Positions 10,800 through 23,661 of a DNA stretch of 64,000 nt are shown here, piece by piece. Within the stretch, counting starts at the first letter, position 1. Each line of letters starts with the position of its first letter. Origin of the DNA: Gymnopus androsaceus JB14 (Eukaryota; Basidiomycota; Agaricomycetes; Agaricales; Omphalotaceae); the NCBI GenBank assembly GCA_009733575.1, contig ML769494.1:62001-126000 (forward strand), read 5' to 3'. The position numbers and the translations under genes were made by a program. The notes under the pieces were generated by a model. It saw only the letters and a program-made list of their open reading frames with translations. It did not search any database and was not told the DNA's origin.

Positions 10800-11012
10800 G
10801 CAGAGTTGTTCGCGAACCTCGCGAACCTTACGTGTTGGAAGCTTTGCAGGCGCACAGCAGTGCAAACACTTATGTAGGTGAGGCCAGTGGGCCCTTTGCA
10901 TGGTAGCTACGTTCGAGGCTCGCGGTTCCCGTAGTTCAAGGGTCAAAAGGCAAGAATTGTTGTTTGTGGCCAGCCTCGTGTAAGGTTCGCAAGGTTCACG
11001 AACAATTCTGCC
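10800..11012. repeat. 39-base imperfect inverted repeat, 135-base spacer
   Basis: The arm at 10800-10838 (gcagagttgttcgcgaacct...) is repeated as its reverse complement at 10974-11012 (...aggttcacgaacaattctgc) with only a few mismatches. The left arm is inside duplicated copy A and is also present in copy B. The right arm starts exactly where the similarity of A to B stops, so it is unique to the A locus. Confidence 0.75.
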
Positions 11013-12810
11013 ACTCGATCAGACTATCTGAAATCATGATAGGTAAATCTGCAAAATCACTCACCTTCATCAGTTGAGTCGAACACTCAATAATAGCAGC
11101 TTATGCTCCGATTTGAATAAGTTTTTGATGTCTATCGAGAAGAAGGAACAAGGCTCGTACAGTGCCCCCTTCGGGACGATATTATTACGATGAGGAAGAA
11201 ATTCGTTTTCCAAAGGTGTTCCTAGACGGAATCCGCTATTTTCCATGTTTATATATGGACCTTGTATACTTACAGAGGACCATCTTTGAATCCAAGTTTC
11301 TCGTTTCGAACTGTTTTGAGGTAGACTAAGGATGGATGCTACCACTAATGCAAGGACGTTGTCGATCTATTTCCTCATGACATCTTCGTCATAACATTAC
11401 TCGCTCGAATGGATCGATAAATGTAGCAGCGCCAAACCCGGGCTGAGACGCCAGGATCCCCTACTCCAGCGTCGACCAAAGAAGTAGAATTAATCTCAAC
11501 CTAAAGGACTTCAACGCTAGTCAAGATCTACAGGCGATCTACAATGTCTGACTTTCAAACCCGTAATCAAGGTTCATCACCCCGACGGTAGAAACACTTT
11601 TTTAACGAAGGGCGCGGTGAAGGATTCTGATTTCGTACTTGGTTCTGAAATCTTTGACCCTCCATTAACATTTCTCGCAGTCGTAAGGTCTACCTTGTAT
11701 CTCACCTTCTGATACTATGTCCTATGACTTGCACATGTAATACATGGCCAACAAGATCGAGGTCGTGTGCTTAACACCAGCAAGGTCAAATCTACAGGAC
11801 CCAAGTACTCTCTGTAATTGTTGATTTCCCACGGAAGTCATACAGCCCGACGACGTGGCATGATCTTTCGCGCCTCAATTCGGGGGCAGCTTTTCACATA
11901 CACAGAATCCAAAAGGTTGAGCGCTTCAGAGTTGGGCAAGGTACGAGTCTCACGCATAGGCCGTACGTGATTGCCGGGGAGCCTAGCTTCCTGCTCTCAT
12001 CAAGAGTCATTCCACGCATTTAATTTGTGCGAGCGTCGCCAGTAAACGGTCACGTCTCACACATCATTTCTCTTTATGTTCACCTCCCACCGCTCCCTTG
12101 ATTTGCATTTGTTCATTTTCTCGGTGAGCTCATTGGTGTGGCTCAGTCCCTTGTATCATCCGATACAATCAAAATAAGGCCAGATGGGATAACCATGGCC
12201 ATCTCCCACAGGGTTTTAACTATCATTCCTGCCTTGGATGGCGGGACATTGTATGTAGTGTGTATCTTACCCACCCACACTCATCACGCATCACGGATAC
12301 CATGTATTGGAGTCTGTTGAGCCAGGACACTCAGTCTATGGATCGCCTTAGCCCGAAACCTTGCAGCATAGCATATTTACATATTCATGCACTCTGGCAT
12401 GAGCGAGGAAGCCATAGACCGCTCATCCCGGACTCGCTGGAGACATAGGGTACTGAGGCGACAGTTCAAAATGGCATTGTTATCCGCAGTTATAATTCTC
12501 CGTAGCGCTCAGCTGGTACCCATGTACCGTTCCTTTACAGTCATGGCGAATATCTGGTCGGCTTTCTTTCTTTATCGCTCGTTTCAACAACGCTACGCCC
12601 GTCATCATTTGCTTCTATTTCACTCATATCTTCACATATCTATGTATGTAACTGTAACAGATGCTTTCAGCACGATGCAACAGTTGGTTCCTGCGTGGAC
12701 AGGAAATCGGTTTCCACCGGTATGACCATGGTGTTTATAACTTCTTTCTTTCCTCCTCCCACATTCCATTCCACTGCCTTTTGTACACTTGAAGTTAGAT
12801 TGGATGCACA
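11013..12810. other. Intergenic, possible 5' exon of next gene
   Basis: No recognisable gene was found. Because the membrane protein starting at 12811 lacks a signal peptide, an upstream exon is plausible. The segment from about 12471 encodes a hydrophobic start (MALLSAVIIL), and a donor near 12720 could splice in frame to an acceptor near 12803. This is unproven. Confidence 0.35.
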
Positions 12811-14031
12811 ATGGCAAATGTGACCATCGACGACAGTGATCCCTCTATAATTTATCTGCCAGCCTGGAATACAAGGAATGCTTCAGTACCATGTCCTACG
12901 TGTACTGCAAATCCTCAGGCGGATTTGATGTTCGACGAAACTTGGCATGATGGTACTGTAAGATATCTCCACACTTTGAACTTGGACGCCTTCGTTGATT
13001 TTTCCCACCATTTTAGTTCTATCCCTCTGGAAGCACTGATTTTCCGAACATTCCTATCACGGCCAGCATGTTGTTTAATGGTAAGTTTTTTTTTTTTGCA
13101 ATTGCTCATGTCGTGGCCCATCATAGTCCTACCGGTCTTTTTAAATTAGGAACTGCGATGTACGTCTTCTGTGCACTCGCAGAAAGTTCGACCAGTCTAG
13201 ATGGTGATTCCGACATGAGTTTCTACATCGACGGGGACTTGAAAGGGACGTTTTTGATGATTGCCCCAGGAAATGTTGGTGTTTACGACTACAATGTTCC
13301 TGTGTTTGCAATTGATTCTCTGACGCCTGAAGAACACAACTTCACCCTTCAGGGCGGTCACGTCAATGGTTTCGAGTCTCTGGTTCTCCTAGACAGGATG
13401 GTCTACACGTAAGTTACAACAGCTTTACTACTAGTGTTTGAGGATCTGGTACTGAAAAAGATTTTACAGAGCTTTCAATTCCAGCTTGACATCTGAATCT
13501 TCTTCGAGTTCGACTTCTGCTTCCTTAACTTCTACTTCCTCCGGGTCCTTTCAGCCTACTTTATCTCCAGGATCAGCAACCAAAAAGAGTCTATCGAGCA
13601 TAATTGGTCTAGCGGTCGCTGTTCCCATTGTTGTCTTGTTGCTGGCTGCCGTTGCGTTATGCCTTTTCCTCAAACGAAGGAAACGAAGAGGAGACAGTCG
13701 GCGGACTATTCATACAATCGATCCTATTGCTCTACCTATTTCTCCGCCTATGACTAGTGTTTGGAGCTCGGATTCTCTATCTTCGCCTTCTTCTCATCAC
13801 TCGGCACTGCACCGTAAAGCTCCTCGTCGCGACAGAACCTCCCTGAAGCTGAGTACAAGATACTTGGTATCTACTCCGCTTCCGAACCACAGTCCGGCAA
13901 CTGGGTCTCAGGCTTCCGCTTCCGCGCCAGTGCCAGTTGAGAACGAAGCTGTCGATAACAATGAACCACCTCCACCTTATGACAAAGGCATGGGCAGAGG
14001 TGCCACGATTTTGAGTGTTGGAGAGTCGTAA
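12811..14031 (+). CDS. Single-pass membrane protein with Ser-rich stalk
   Basis: The N-terminal ectodomain of about 155 residues contains NVTIDDSDPSI, CPTCTAN, WHDGT, MYVFCALAES, DGDSDMSFYIDG and YDYNVPVFAIDSL. This layout is common in Agaricomycete cell-surface proteins of unknown function. A Ser/Thr-rich stalk (residues about 160-190) leads to one transmembrane helix (SSIIGLAVAVPIVVLLLAAV), a basic stop-transfer KRRKRRG and a Ser/Pro-rich cytoplasmic tail ending near PPPPYDKGMG. Four exons fit: 12811-12957, 13017-13080, 13150-13408 and 13470-14031, giving 343 residues. No signal peptide precedes the ectodomain at this start, so the true start may lie in an upstream exon. The gene sits between the two U6-bearing repeats. 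Its role is unknown; surface adhesion or sensing is only a guess from topology. Confidence 0.8.
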
Positions 14032-14902
14032 AAGTAAAATTCAAGCGGTGCTTGGCCATGAACTTTGGGCGACTTTGGTTGAATTATTAGATTAATATTT
14101 GTACTTATAAGCCCTTTGTAATGAATGTACCTAAGCATGTACATCGGCGCCGTGATCGACTATAATTGAAGATTACATTTGTCCTACTGGACGAACTGGT
14201 ATGTGCTTTCCCTATGCGAACCCCCTGATCCGAATCATGGAGCCAGTGTCAAAAAAATGGTTCAAAATACCAGGAAATACGAGTTGATCCAGCTGAAAAC
14301 CCTTCTCCAGTTCTCTGAATCGCCAAGGCGTGCTTTGAACAATGAATGCGAGGTAAACTTGGATAAGCAGCAAGAGAACAGAGACGTGAAATACTGGAAC
14401 ACAACGATTAGTTAGCCACTGTGAGTCTGCTGGAGAGTATTCAAGAGGCAAGTTGGGATTCAGATTCCTTGGTGTCCAAGTAAGCGAGCATCTGAGTATC
14501 CGTCGGGATGCTTCGATGCGTACAGGAGCTGCGCAGTCCAGCATCGGCTCGGGGTCCTCAGACCTATATTCCTATTACGTGCACTGAGAGCACTGGTTTG
14601 AGGCCTTCCCTTCTCCGAGTGCGCCAGGAAAGTAAATACTAAACAAGTAACTAACTTATTCAAAGAGAGACGTATTGCTCCAGCATTCATTACTGACTTG
14701 AATAAATCTAGCCGCTACAGAGATTTTTTGGGGATTCGGGAGATGGTTACAGTTATTAGTACGGTATTGGTCATAGCATATATTCTCCCGCCTCCAGAGT
14801 CCAGTGAAACTCAATGGTGTAGACTGGTGCTCTCTATCAGTACATCTCAGAAGATAAGAATTGGGTTAGGCTGAGCCTCAGCGCAAGCAAGTCAAGATGC
14901 AT

Positions 14903-14939
14903 ACAGGCGCGGGAACGCGTTTCGCGCACGGGCGCCTGT
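14903..14939. promoter_or_regulatory. Conserved hairpin upstream of U6 (copy B)
   Basis: It is identical in arms and loop to 10053-10089 and lies at nearly the same distance from U6. Its conservation while neighbouring bases drift suggests function. Confidence 0.4.
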
Positions 14940-14996
14940 GAACTGCGTACAATCAAAACACTGTTCAGGGCAACAATTCTCAATCAGCATAACAAT

Positions 14997-15020
14997 GTCC
15001 CCTTCGGGGTGACATACGAA

Positions 15021-15051
<31 letters not shown>

Positions 15052-15102
15052 GGCCCCTGCACAAGGATGACACGCTTTTCCGGAGTGGTAGATCTACGGA
15101 TC
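14997..15102 (+). ncRNA. U6 spliceosomal RNA, copy B
   Basis: This has the same 5' TTCG stem-loop, ACAGAGA box, AGC triad and internal stem-loop as the copy at 10147. The RNA region appears identical between copies from GTCCCC through GATCTACGG, whereas the flanks differ by many substitutions and indels. That pattern argues that both copies are under selection, or that gene conversion homogenises them. Confidence 0.9.
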
Positions 15103-15778
15103 TCAATATTTATTTTATTTTTTTGCTTGTACGACGCGGACATAGATAAAGAGTATATGCCTTTGTTTGTAAGTCTTTCATTTTTTATCTGTATGAATCC
15201 GTATTTCTTTACTTCTGTAGAGGATGCCTGTGTGTATGTGTGTATGTACAAGGAATAGAAGCGTATCGCTCCAGCATCCACTGGCGTTGTTTGAAATGCA
15301 CTGGGAATCCGAGTTTTTTTTTTCGGCGGCGACTCGGGAAGACGCGTCGGATTTATCTATGCTTGGTCGTGTCATATCTCCGGCCTCCAGGTTTGGTTGC
15401 ATAGAGGCAACAGCTGCGCAGTGTCAAGTATAAGTAAAGGTGTTCAACGGGAGACTCGAGGCGTAGATAGCTACCAATGCATTGCCGTATCACCGATGTT
15501 CATCGTACAACCAGTATCCTTCGATTCACCGGTGTACATTACGGTGGTCGCAAATCTTGTCAACGGAGTAGAGAAATGCTCATACTGGGTTCATCAGATA
15601 GTCCGATTGACTGGCACAACTGTTCGCGAACCTCGCGAACCTTACGTGCTGGAAGCTTTGTAGGCGCGCAGCAGTGCAAACGCCGTATGTAGGTGAGGCC
15701 AGTGGTCCTTTGCATGGTAGCTACGTTCATTCTCGTAGTTCAAGGGTCAAAAGGCAAGGACTGTTGTTTGTGGCCAGC

Positions 15779-16086
15779 TTCACTACCATAGCCTATCTCC
15801 AATAGTCTAGTAGGCTCTCTGGTATCAATCTTTGCGTAAGAAGATTTCATGAGTTTCAAGCCAGAGAGATATCAGGAAAATCCCGAGTGGCTGCAAGATT
15901 CTGACTAGTGACCCCTTGGGTAACTCCAAACTCGTTTCGGAAATCGAAGATGGAATCGCCGAAGGTTCGAGGTTCAAGTTCGCAGTTAGACGAACGTTTC
16001 TGTCAGTCGATCCGGCGTTCTCGGGTTCATATGTAGCGGTTAAAAGCGATGAGTTTACGAAAATTATATTCATCATTATAGTACTC
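15779..16086. other. Intergenic between U6 repeat and uS19m
   Basis: Unique sequence forms the 3' flank of the uS19m gene. A short minus-strand open frame occurs, but nothing supports it as a gene. Confidence 0.5.
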
Positions 16087-16520
16087 TTATTTCTTCCTGT
16101 AGTGAATCGTCAGTCAAATCTACGAGGGAACAAGAGCATGAACACGCACCCGAACCGGAACGGCTTTTTAGTATGCGCAAATTCCCCCAATTTATGCCCG
16201 ACCATGTCCTGCGTGATCAAGACTGGAAGATAGTCTTTGCCGTTGTGAACTAAGAAACGAATCCTACGCGTGCGCTCACGTTTTAGCCGGGGAGAATATA
16301 ATTGCTTGAAAGACATACCCAACAAAATTTGGCAGGATTGTACACGACCTGGCTTGGGTTTTTATAGCGACATGGGAGGTCTGAGCTTCCCGCAAGTTGG
16401 GGAAGGCAACAAAGTAGGGACCTTGGGATAATGAATAATTTTGACTCGGAAAATCTTTGCAATAGTACCTTTCCAAGCAGAACGTCCGCCTTGCTTGAAC
16501 AAACTGAGAGTTGGTCGCAT
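16087..16520 (-). CDS. RSM19: Mitochondrial ribosomal protein uS19m
   Basis: Four small exons join into a 90-residue S19-family protein of the mitochondrial small subunit. The start is ATG at 16518-16520 ([12 protein letters not shown]). Exon 1 ends in SAWK-G, and the next exon gives [12 protein letters not shown] and [12 protein letters not shown]. After a 55-base intron comes [17 protein letters not shown] and the family signature [19 protein letters not shown] last mini-exon supplies KK and TAA at 16087-16089. All introns are GT-AG: the first is about 47 bases with donor gtacta, and the last about 56 bases with donor gttcgg. The length matches bacterial and mitochondrial S19 proteins. The N-terminus is basic and hydroxylated, consistent with a short mitochondrial import signal. 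It shares an 87-base divergent promoter with the mitochondrial glutamyl-tRNA synthetase gene. Confidence 0.93.
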
Positions 16521-18711
<2,191 letters not shown>

Positions 18712-19087
18712 AATTTTAAGGATAATGCCAGTGATCTATCTGTAAATGTATACTTACTGCCCAAATGAACTCGCATAATCAAAAATCGAGGTTCATACCT
18801 TTTCATCTGAGTTTAGCGGTGTTGTTAGGAATGACTCTTGCATATTTAGACTATTCAAGAGTATCGATCTGCTCCAGGCAACCGTACTTGCTTTTACCCA
18901 ATGAGATTCTGTACGTTTCGCTTTGATATTATTCAATTTACCTATTTTGAATATAAGTAAACTACTGCTGTATTGGGAACCCTTGCGATGTTTCCCTACC
19001 TATGTAATGGCTAGTTTACACCTATTTCAGTGTTTTGACTTAGCATGAAATTGAGGGTTACTTGAGATCTTAATAGCACTCCGATTG
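18712..19087. other. Convergent intergenic region
   Basis: The 3' flanks of the synthetase and the HNH-like gene meet here. No gene or RNA was seen. Confidence 0.5.
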
Positions 19088-20412
19088 TCAGAATAAATTG
19101 TCCTTTGGCACCCAAATTCTTCCAAAAGTTCCCTCTCGCGAAAAGAAGTCCATACGAGAGGAGTTCAACATCTGAACTACCTCGTCAAAGTTGTTGTTAC
19201 TTAAGACTTTGTGATACTCTTCTTCATCTTCCTCATCGTCAGATTCAGACTCGGCACCCCCGCACATCCACACGATATTTCCAATGAACTTGTGGAGGAC
19301 GAAGAATTTCTTATCGATTTCGGGAATAGTGTTGTTATGTCTTGGCCGAAGAGGACAGTCAATAAGCACGCCTGGTTGGTGACATATCCCTTCTTGATCG
19401 TTGACGATGGTTCTTAGATCGAAAAGGGGGCTTGCAGCACCGGTTCTGGCTCGAATAAAGATCTGGGTAAGATAGTTAGTGACAGCATCACATGGAAGAA
19501 AAAACACAGTACATACTTGGTTTCCCACCCACTCAAGGTACAACTGGAACGCGCCAAAGAGGTCGTGAAGAGACGTCTGAATTAAGAACGCATTTTCGAC
19601 ACAATCAGCGTTCCAGTTGTTGGCTGGGATACCAGTGAGTGCTGTTACAAGATTGAACGCCTAATAGATGGTTAGAGCATACAAAGAATATGGATGACGA
19701 TTGACGAACAGTAGTTCCATACCATAGGGTAGGCCATGTGCTACCTGTAAAGATGCGCGCGCGCGCGCGCTGCTCGGGGTGTTTCTTCTTCCTTCTTGCA
19801 ACCCCAGTCATACGACAACTGAAATCACGGACCCTGACCTAGACAGAGTGAGTTCCAACATCAAGCACTGAGGACTCGCAGATACATTATCCTTAAAATT
19901 CGAGTCCCGAGGATTGCCGGTGTCCAAGGGGGTAGCTACAGAGGATGCGGTTTTTGTTTCTGAAAGAACTGCCCGGAAATCAGACACTGCTAAGACGATT
20001 GAGAAAGGAACGCACCTAATTATACCAACGCCAACATTTCCGACGCGAGTTCCTCCAGCTTCCATCTCTGTTTGAATATCACTTCGTGAATGAAACGTAA
20101 TTGTTGTTGTCCTGAGTCATAGTTTTCTGCGATGGACGCCAGTTCACCCCTATCAACCGTGATACCAGCTCGCAGATAGTCGAGCGCTTTTGTTTTCCAA
20201 TTGGAGTCGGGAGTGAAGTGGGACGGCGCCCGGGTCTTGGGCGTGTATACCACGAAAGTTCTGTCAAACGCATACTGCTCGACGTAGTCTAACGCAACGT
20301 CGATATAAGTCTGGCGCGGAAGAAAGCCAAAATGAGGAAGAATCGTGGGAGGACCATCGATATTCTTTGGGTGCTGCTTCAAAAACTCAAGCAATTCGTC
20401 TTGCAACGACAT
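19088..20412 (-). CDS. HNH-endonuclease-like protein (tentative)
   Basis: The first exon starts MSLQDELLEFLKQHP and continues about 130 residues with DYVEQYAFDR and HFTPDSNWKTKALDYLRAG. A Ser/Thr-rich exon (AVSDFRAVLSETKTASS) follows. A small segment VRDFSCRMTG then resembles the C-x-x-T-G start of fungal HNH proteins. The exons after that give HMAYPM joined to AFNLVTALTGIPANNW, then CVENAFLIQTSLHDLFGAF, which would supply the H, N and H of the fold. The last exon encodes IFIRARTGAASPLFDLRT and an acidic tail, ending NLF and stop. The middle exons are uncertain because several splice solutions compete around a (GC)8 tract at 19755. If the assignment is right, it belongs to an expanded basidiomycete HNH family of unknown role. 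It is divergent from the gene at 20543. Confidence 0.5.
19755..19770. repeat. (GC)8 microsatellite inside a gene
   Basis: The tract gcgcgcgcgcgcgcgc lies in the intron/exon region of the HNH-like gene. Length change here could affect splicing or frame. Confidence 0.9.
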
Positions 20413-20542
20413 CGTAGAACAAGATAAAACTAAAAGTCTTAAGCAGAACTAGCAGTAGACGCCACGTTATCCACGTGGTACATCGTGGCTTATAATTGAA
20501 GCTCTCATAACCTGCTTTCTTCATCGAATGACGCTGTAGAAA

Positions 20543-21793
20543 ATGTCTTCGAATCCCATAGAAATTTTACCTGCTTACTATCCTCTATGCAGCCCCGATC
20601 CACCGCCTAGCTACTCCTCTCGCAGCTCTTGCTCGGCCGGTGCTGTTTCCACAACATCGTCTTTAAGGAGCAGTGTGCAGTCTAGAGAGGCTGGCGAGCG
20701 TGGTCCTTTGCTGCCAAATCAGCTAGCAGAGTCCAACCGTAGCTCCGATAGATGGGTACTGAAAGACCCAAAGCTTCTTGTCATTGCGGCCCTGCTGTTC
20801 ATCTTCTTCTTCCAGTCATCGCTCTGGAAAAGTAAACTTACATCGTCCTGGGTCGACATCACTCCTGATCCGATGTGTTCTGCCATTGGTGCTCGCCAGT
20901 ACACGGCTACACTCTCTAACATACCGGAAGATTGGGACAACGTAGAAGCTTGCATGAAGACTAGCTTCTATGTTCATGGAAAAGCAGTCTCGACTTCCCC
21001 CATATGCACGGTTACACCAGCTCTCAATTCTACGACTATTGTTCAAGGCCGATGGATAGTCGATTTCGATGAAAGTGATTGTGTTCCTGTATGGTCCGCC
21101 ATCAGCTCCGAATGCTCTTCGTATGGAATGCGTACATATCAGGCAGATATACACGTACCCCCAGGACTGGACGCACTAGCTTCGTGCAAGGCTACTCCTG
21201 CAATCATCCAGGAGAAAAAATTGTATCCCGAGTGCGAGTTGGCGCGACAGGATGATGGAACTTTGGTAGCCAAAGGTCATTGGAACATTCCAGACACTTC
21301 CTGCGCACCCCAATGGGTAAGGGTAACTCCTCACGCATGCTATACCTACGACCAAAAGAGGTACACTGCAGTTCTCGATAAGATACCCCACGAGATGGAT
21401 CCATTGAAGACTTGTTTCGAAGCACCTTTACGGATTCCCGGGGATACTGGTCTTCTGAGTCCAGTTTATTATTGGGCTTTCGGTATCGATAGAGTCCGTA
21501 AGCCAGATTCTTGTGGTTGGGATGGAGGTGGGATGGTTGGAACTTGGTATCTCGAGCATTCAGATTGTCGGCCTACTTTGATAAGTATGCAACGCTATGT
21601 GAGTAGCCTTACTGTGGCTCCTTCCTTTGACTCGGCTGATTTTTGAATGGTTATAGGGATGTGTTGGTTCTGGGCTCCAGGTGATTAAGGTCTCCTTGTT
21701 GATGCAGTTCTGATCTGAATGTTCCTTCAGCGATTCGAGAGTGAGGTGGCGGATTTCGGACCATATGAAGAATGGTATCATCTTTGTGAGTGA
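20543..21793 (+). CDS. Membrane protein with three Cys-rich repeats
   Basis: The N-terminal cytoplasmic region has DPPPSYSSRSS-type Pro/Ser-rich sequence, then one transmembrane helix (LLVIAALLFIFFFQSSLW, about residues 77-95). The rest forms three tandem ectodomain repeats, beginning WVDITPDPMC, WSAISSECSS and WVRVTPHACY. Each follows W-x-x-I/V-x(2-4)-C, then a short R-x-Y-x-A strand and a proline, a mid Cys, a second Cys pair and a closing G-x-W...C-x-P. Exon 1 is 20543-21598. Two small exons (21657-21680, encoding GCVGSGLQ, and 21731-21793, ending EEWYHLCE and TGA) complete a 380-residue type II membrane protein. I do not recognise a named domain. The even Cys content suggests disulfides in a secreted or vacuolar lumen. 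The gene starts 130 bases from the divergent HNH-like gene. Confidence 0.75.
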
Positions 21794-23661
21794 CAGTGTC
21801 TTTCCGAAGCCTCCGCTGATCTTTGCTCTTGTGGTAGGCACAGCAATCCCTTACCAGTGGTGGGGTAAGACCTATCTTCCGGTAAAATGTGAAAGTAGAA
21901 AAGTACGTTACTTGTCGTCTATTCACCGACTAACCTGGATTAATGGGAGCTTGCTTAGAGCTGGGGTAAAACGCGTCGATATGTACTGTACGACATCCCA
22001 ACTGATCAATGTGCTTGATTGGACTGTTAAAAGTTCACGTCTGGCCTGTCCTTTTCACTTTTACTTTCTTGCTCTCGTGCTCGTTTGCTTTGCCGTTTGC
22101 TCTCTATGTAGCAGTATCTATCCTTGCGCTTCTAAGTCTCCATGTGTAAAATGTTGAAGCTACCTATTTTGTCTTTAAACTTGTCTTTTGTGCATCTCGC
22201 TGTTGCTTTTCTCCTTTCTTGCTCTCTTTCTCCCCTTTTTCTGCTTGGTCTCTGCCAAAGTCGATTATATGCTGGGGCGATTGTAAAACTCATTGATTGC
22301 TATCTAAATCCTGTACCCCAATGAAAGAATTCAGCGGCTAGTCCGATTTCAATTCCGTGACGAGATTCTTATGAGTAGAGACCCCTTGAATGATTCAGCC
22401 ATCTCGAGTCTGACCTGACCCGATTGTGGTGTCAATCTGACGAATGGGCTGGAACAATACGGATTCCGCAGATTTCGCAGAGACTCTCAAAGGTTTATCG
22501 AAGGTCTATCGATAAAGATTATTGAAATCTGCTCGCCCGGTCTCGTCTCATCACATATAAGTTCCCCTTCAAGGCGTAACGAAGCTTTATAGTTTTACAA
22601 GTTTGACAGCCAACTGGTAACTTGCGCTTTGACACTGGGCCTGAGAATTTGAAATATCCCATCGTATTATTGGGTTCGCCGAACCCAATTGTTGACGGGT
22701 GCCGCCCAAACAGACACAGCCACAGCTGAGCGACGAGTGCTTTGACCGGCCAAAGCGAGCAACCGGAGCAAGCGTGCCGCATTTGGCGCTTATACCCAAC
22801 TTATACCATTAAAGTAATATTGTGCTGGGCCAAAAGCAAGCCAAAAGTACCTGTTCGGTACTTTGAGATGTCCTCTCCAGCCTCAGTACAAAGATTAAGC
22901 CAGTGTCCTGTAAAATTGCTGTAAAACACCTTGAAAACACCGAAATTGGCAATTTTCCTGCGCAATACAGAGGAAAGCACAGCAAAAATCGGGACTCCAA
23001 GTGTTGGAAATAGACAGGATGCATATAAGTCTACTACAATGATCTTAGGCTGACACAAAGTTGTAGTTGCTATGATTAAGTATATAGGCTAAGATTAGAT
23101 TTAAAAAATCCGCTTACTTTTTCACATACTAAGAATACAGTAGTAAGTACTAAGTAGATATGTGCTCAGATTTCCTTCGCTCACCCCCTATGCATTACAT
23201 AGGAGCCATGGGCTCGTAATGCAAAATTCATATTTTAGTTTATTATTTTCCTTTTCTACCTATAGGCGATGAGAAAGTATTCACAAGTCTCATTTCTACA
23301 TAAGACCGGTCGAGCTGAAACAGCGTCTCCGTTGACGATTTGACCTGTTCTGCCTATCGTAAATCAAGGTTTGTAACTTTCCCTCTGGTGGTGCGACGTC
23401 TGACGCTTAAATTTTTAAAAAGGCGACGCTCCAAAGCAATACTAGCCTTTTAAAGTCACTTAATGGGGGTAATGTAATTGATGATGATGTATGCATCCTA
23501 TGCACGAATTGGACTTGAACCAGTCGTTTCAAGAACTTCAAACAGCACCTTGTGTTAATAAGAGGTTTCCCTTTCCCATTGCCATATTTGATACAAAAAA
23601 AAACAATAATGTAGGTGGACGTAATATTAAATATAGAGGATAGAATTTAGGAACTCAGCAT
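21794..23661. other. Intergenic, 1.9 kb, no gene seen
   Basis: CT-rich sequence follows the membrane gene, then AT-rich sequence. A long open frame around 21741-22157 overlaps the real last exon in another frame and is compositionally CT-rich, so it is treated as noise. A weak tRNA-like 3' half occurs near 23500 (see rejected items). Confidence 0.4.

Larger units (their letters stand above)
9454..10973 (+). repeat. U6-bearing duplicated segment, copy A
   Basis: This segment of about 1.5 kb aligns over nearly its whole length with 14358-15778 in direct orientation. It includes ~690 bases before and ~720 bases after the U6 sequence. It holds the conserved hairpin at 10053-10089, U6 at 10147, a cgtatcgctccagcatccac motif near 10429 and a TTCGCGAACCTCGCGAACC block near 10808. 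Copy A has a 29-base tandem duplication at 9847-9904 that copy B lacks. No transposase, tRNA-like head or terminal repeats shared by both ends were found, so segmental duplication is more likely than transposition. Confidence 0.85.
14358..15778 (+). repeat. U6-bearing duplicated segment, copy B
   Basis: This is the direct-orientation partner of 9454-10973, slightly shorter because of scattered small deletions. It includes the conserved hairpin (14903-14939), a U6 copy and the TTCGCGAACCTCGCGAACC block near 15615. Similarity stops at gtggccagc near 15778. The two copies are separated by about 3.4 kb containing one protein gene. Confidence 0.85.

Noticed and set aside
10111..10906. Several open frames of 65-135 codons across the U6 repeat
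   Set aside because: They overlap a clear structural RNA and its flanks, and the two repeat copies do not conserve the frames.
12387..12725. 112-codon open frame upstream of the 12811 gene
   Set aside because: Not annotated as a gene by itself. Only its hydrophobic part is mentioned as a possible 5' exon because evidence is weak.
21741..22157. 138-codon open frame with a hydrophobic Cys-rich end after the membrane gene
   Set aside because: Its first part overlaps the proper last exon in another frame and the rest is CT-rich, resembling 3' UTR.
23487..23600. tRNA-like 3' half on the minus strand (ggttcaagtccaattcgtgc)
   Set aside because: The T-arm looks right, but the acceptor stem does not pair with the 5' side and no convincing anticodon loop can be drawn. 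At best a degenerate or organelle-derived fragment.
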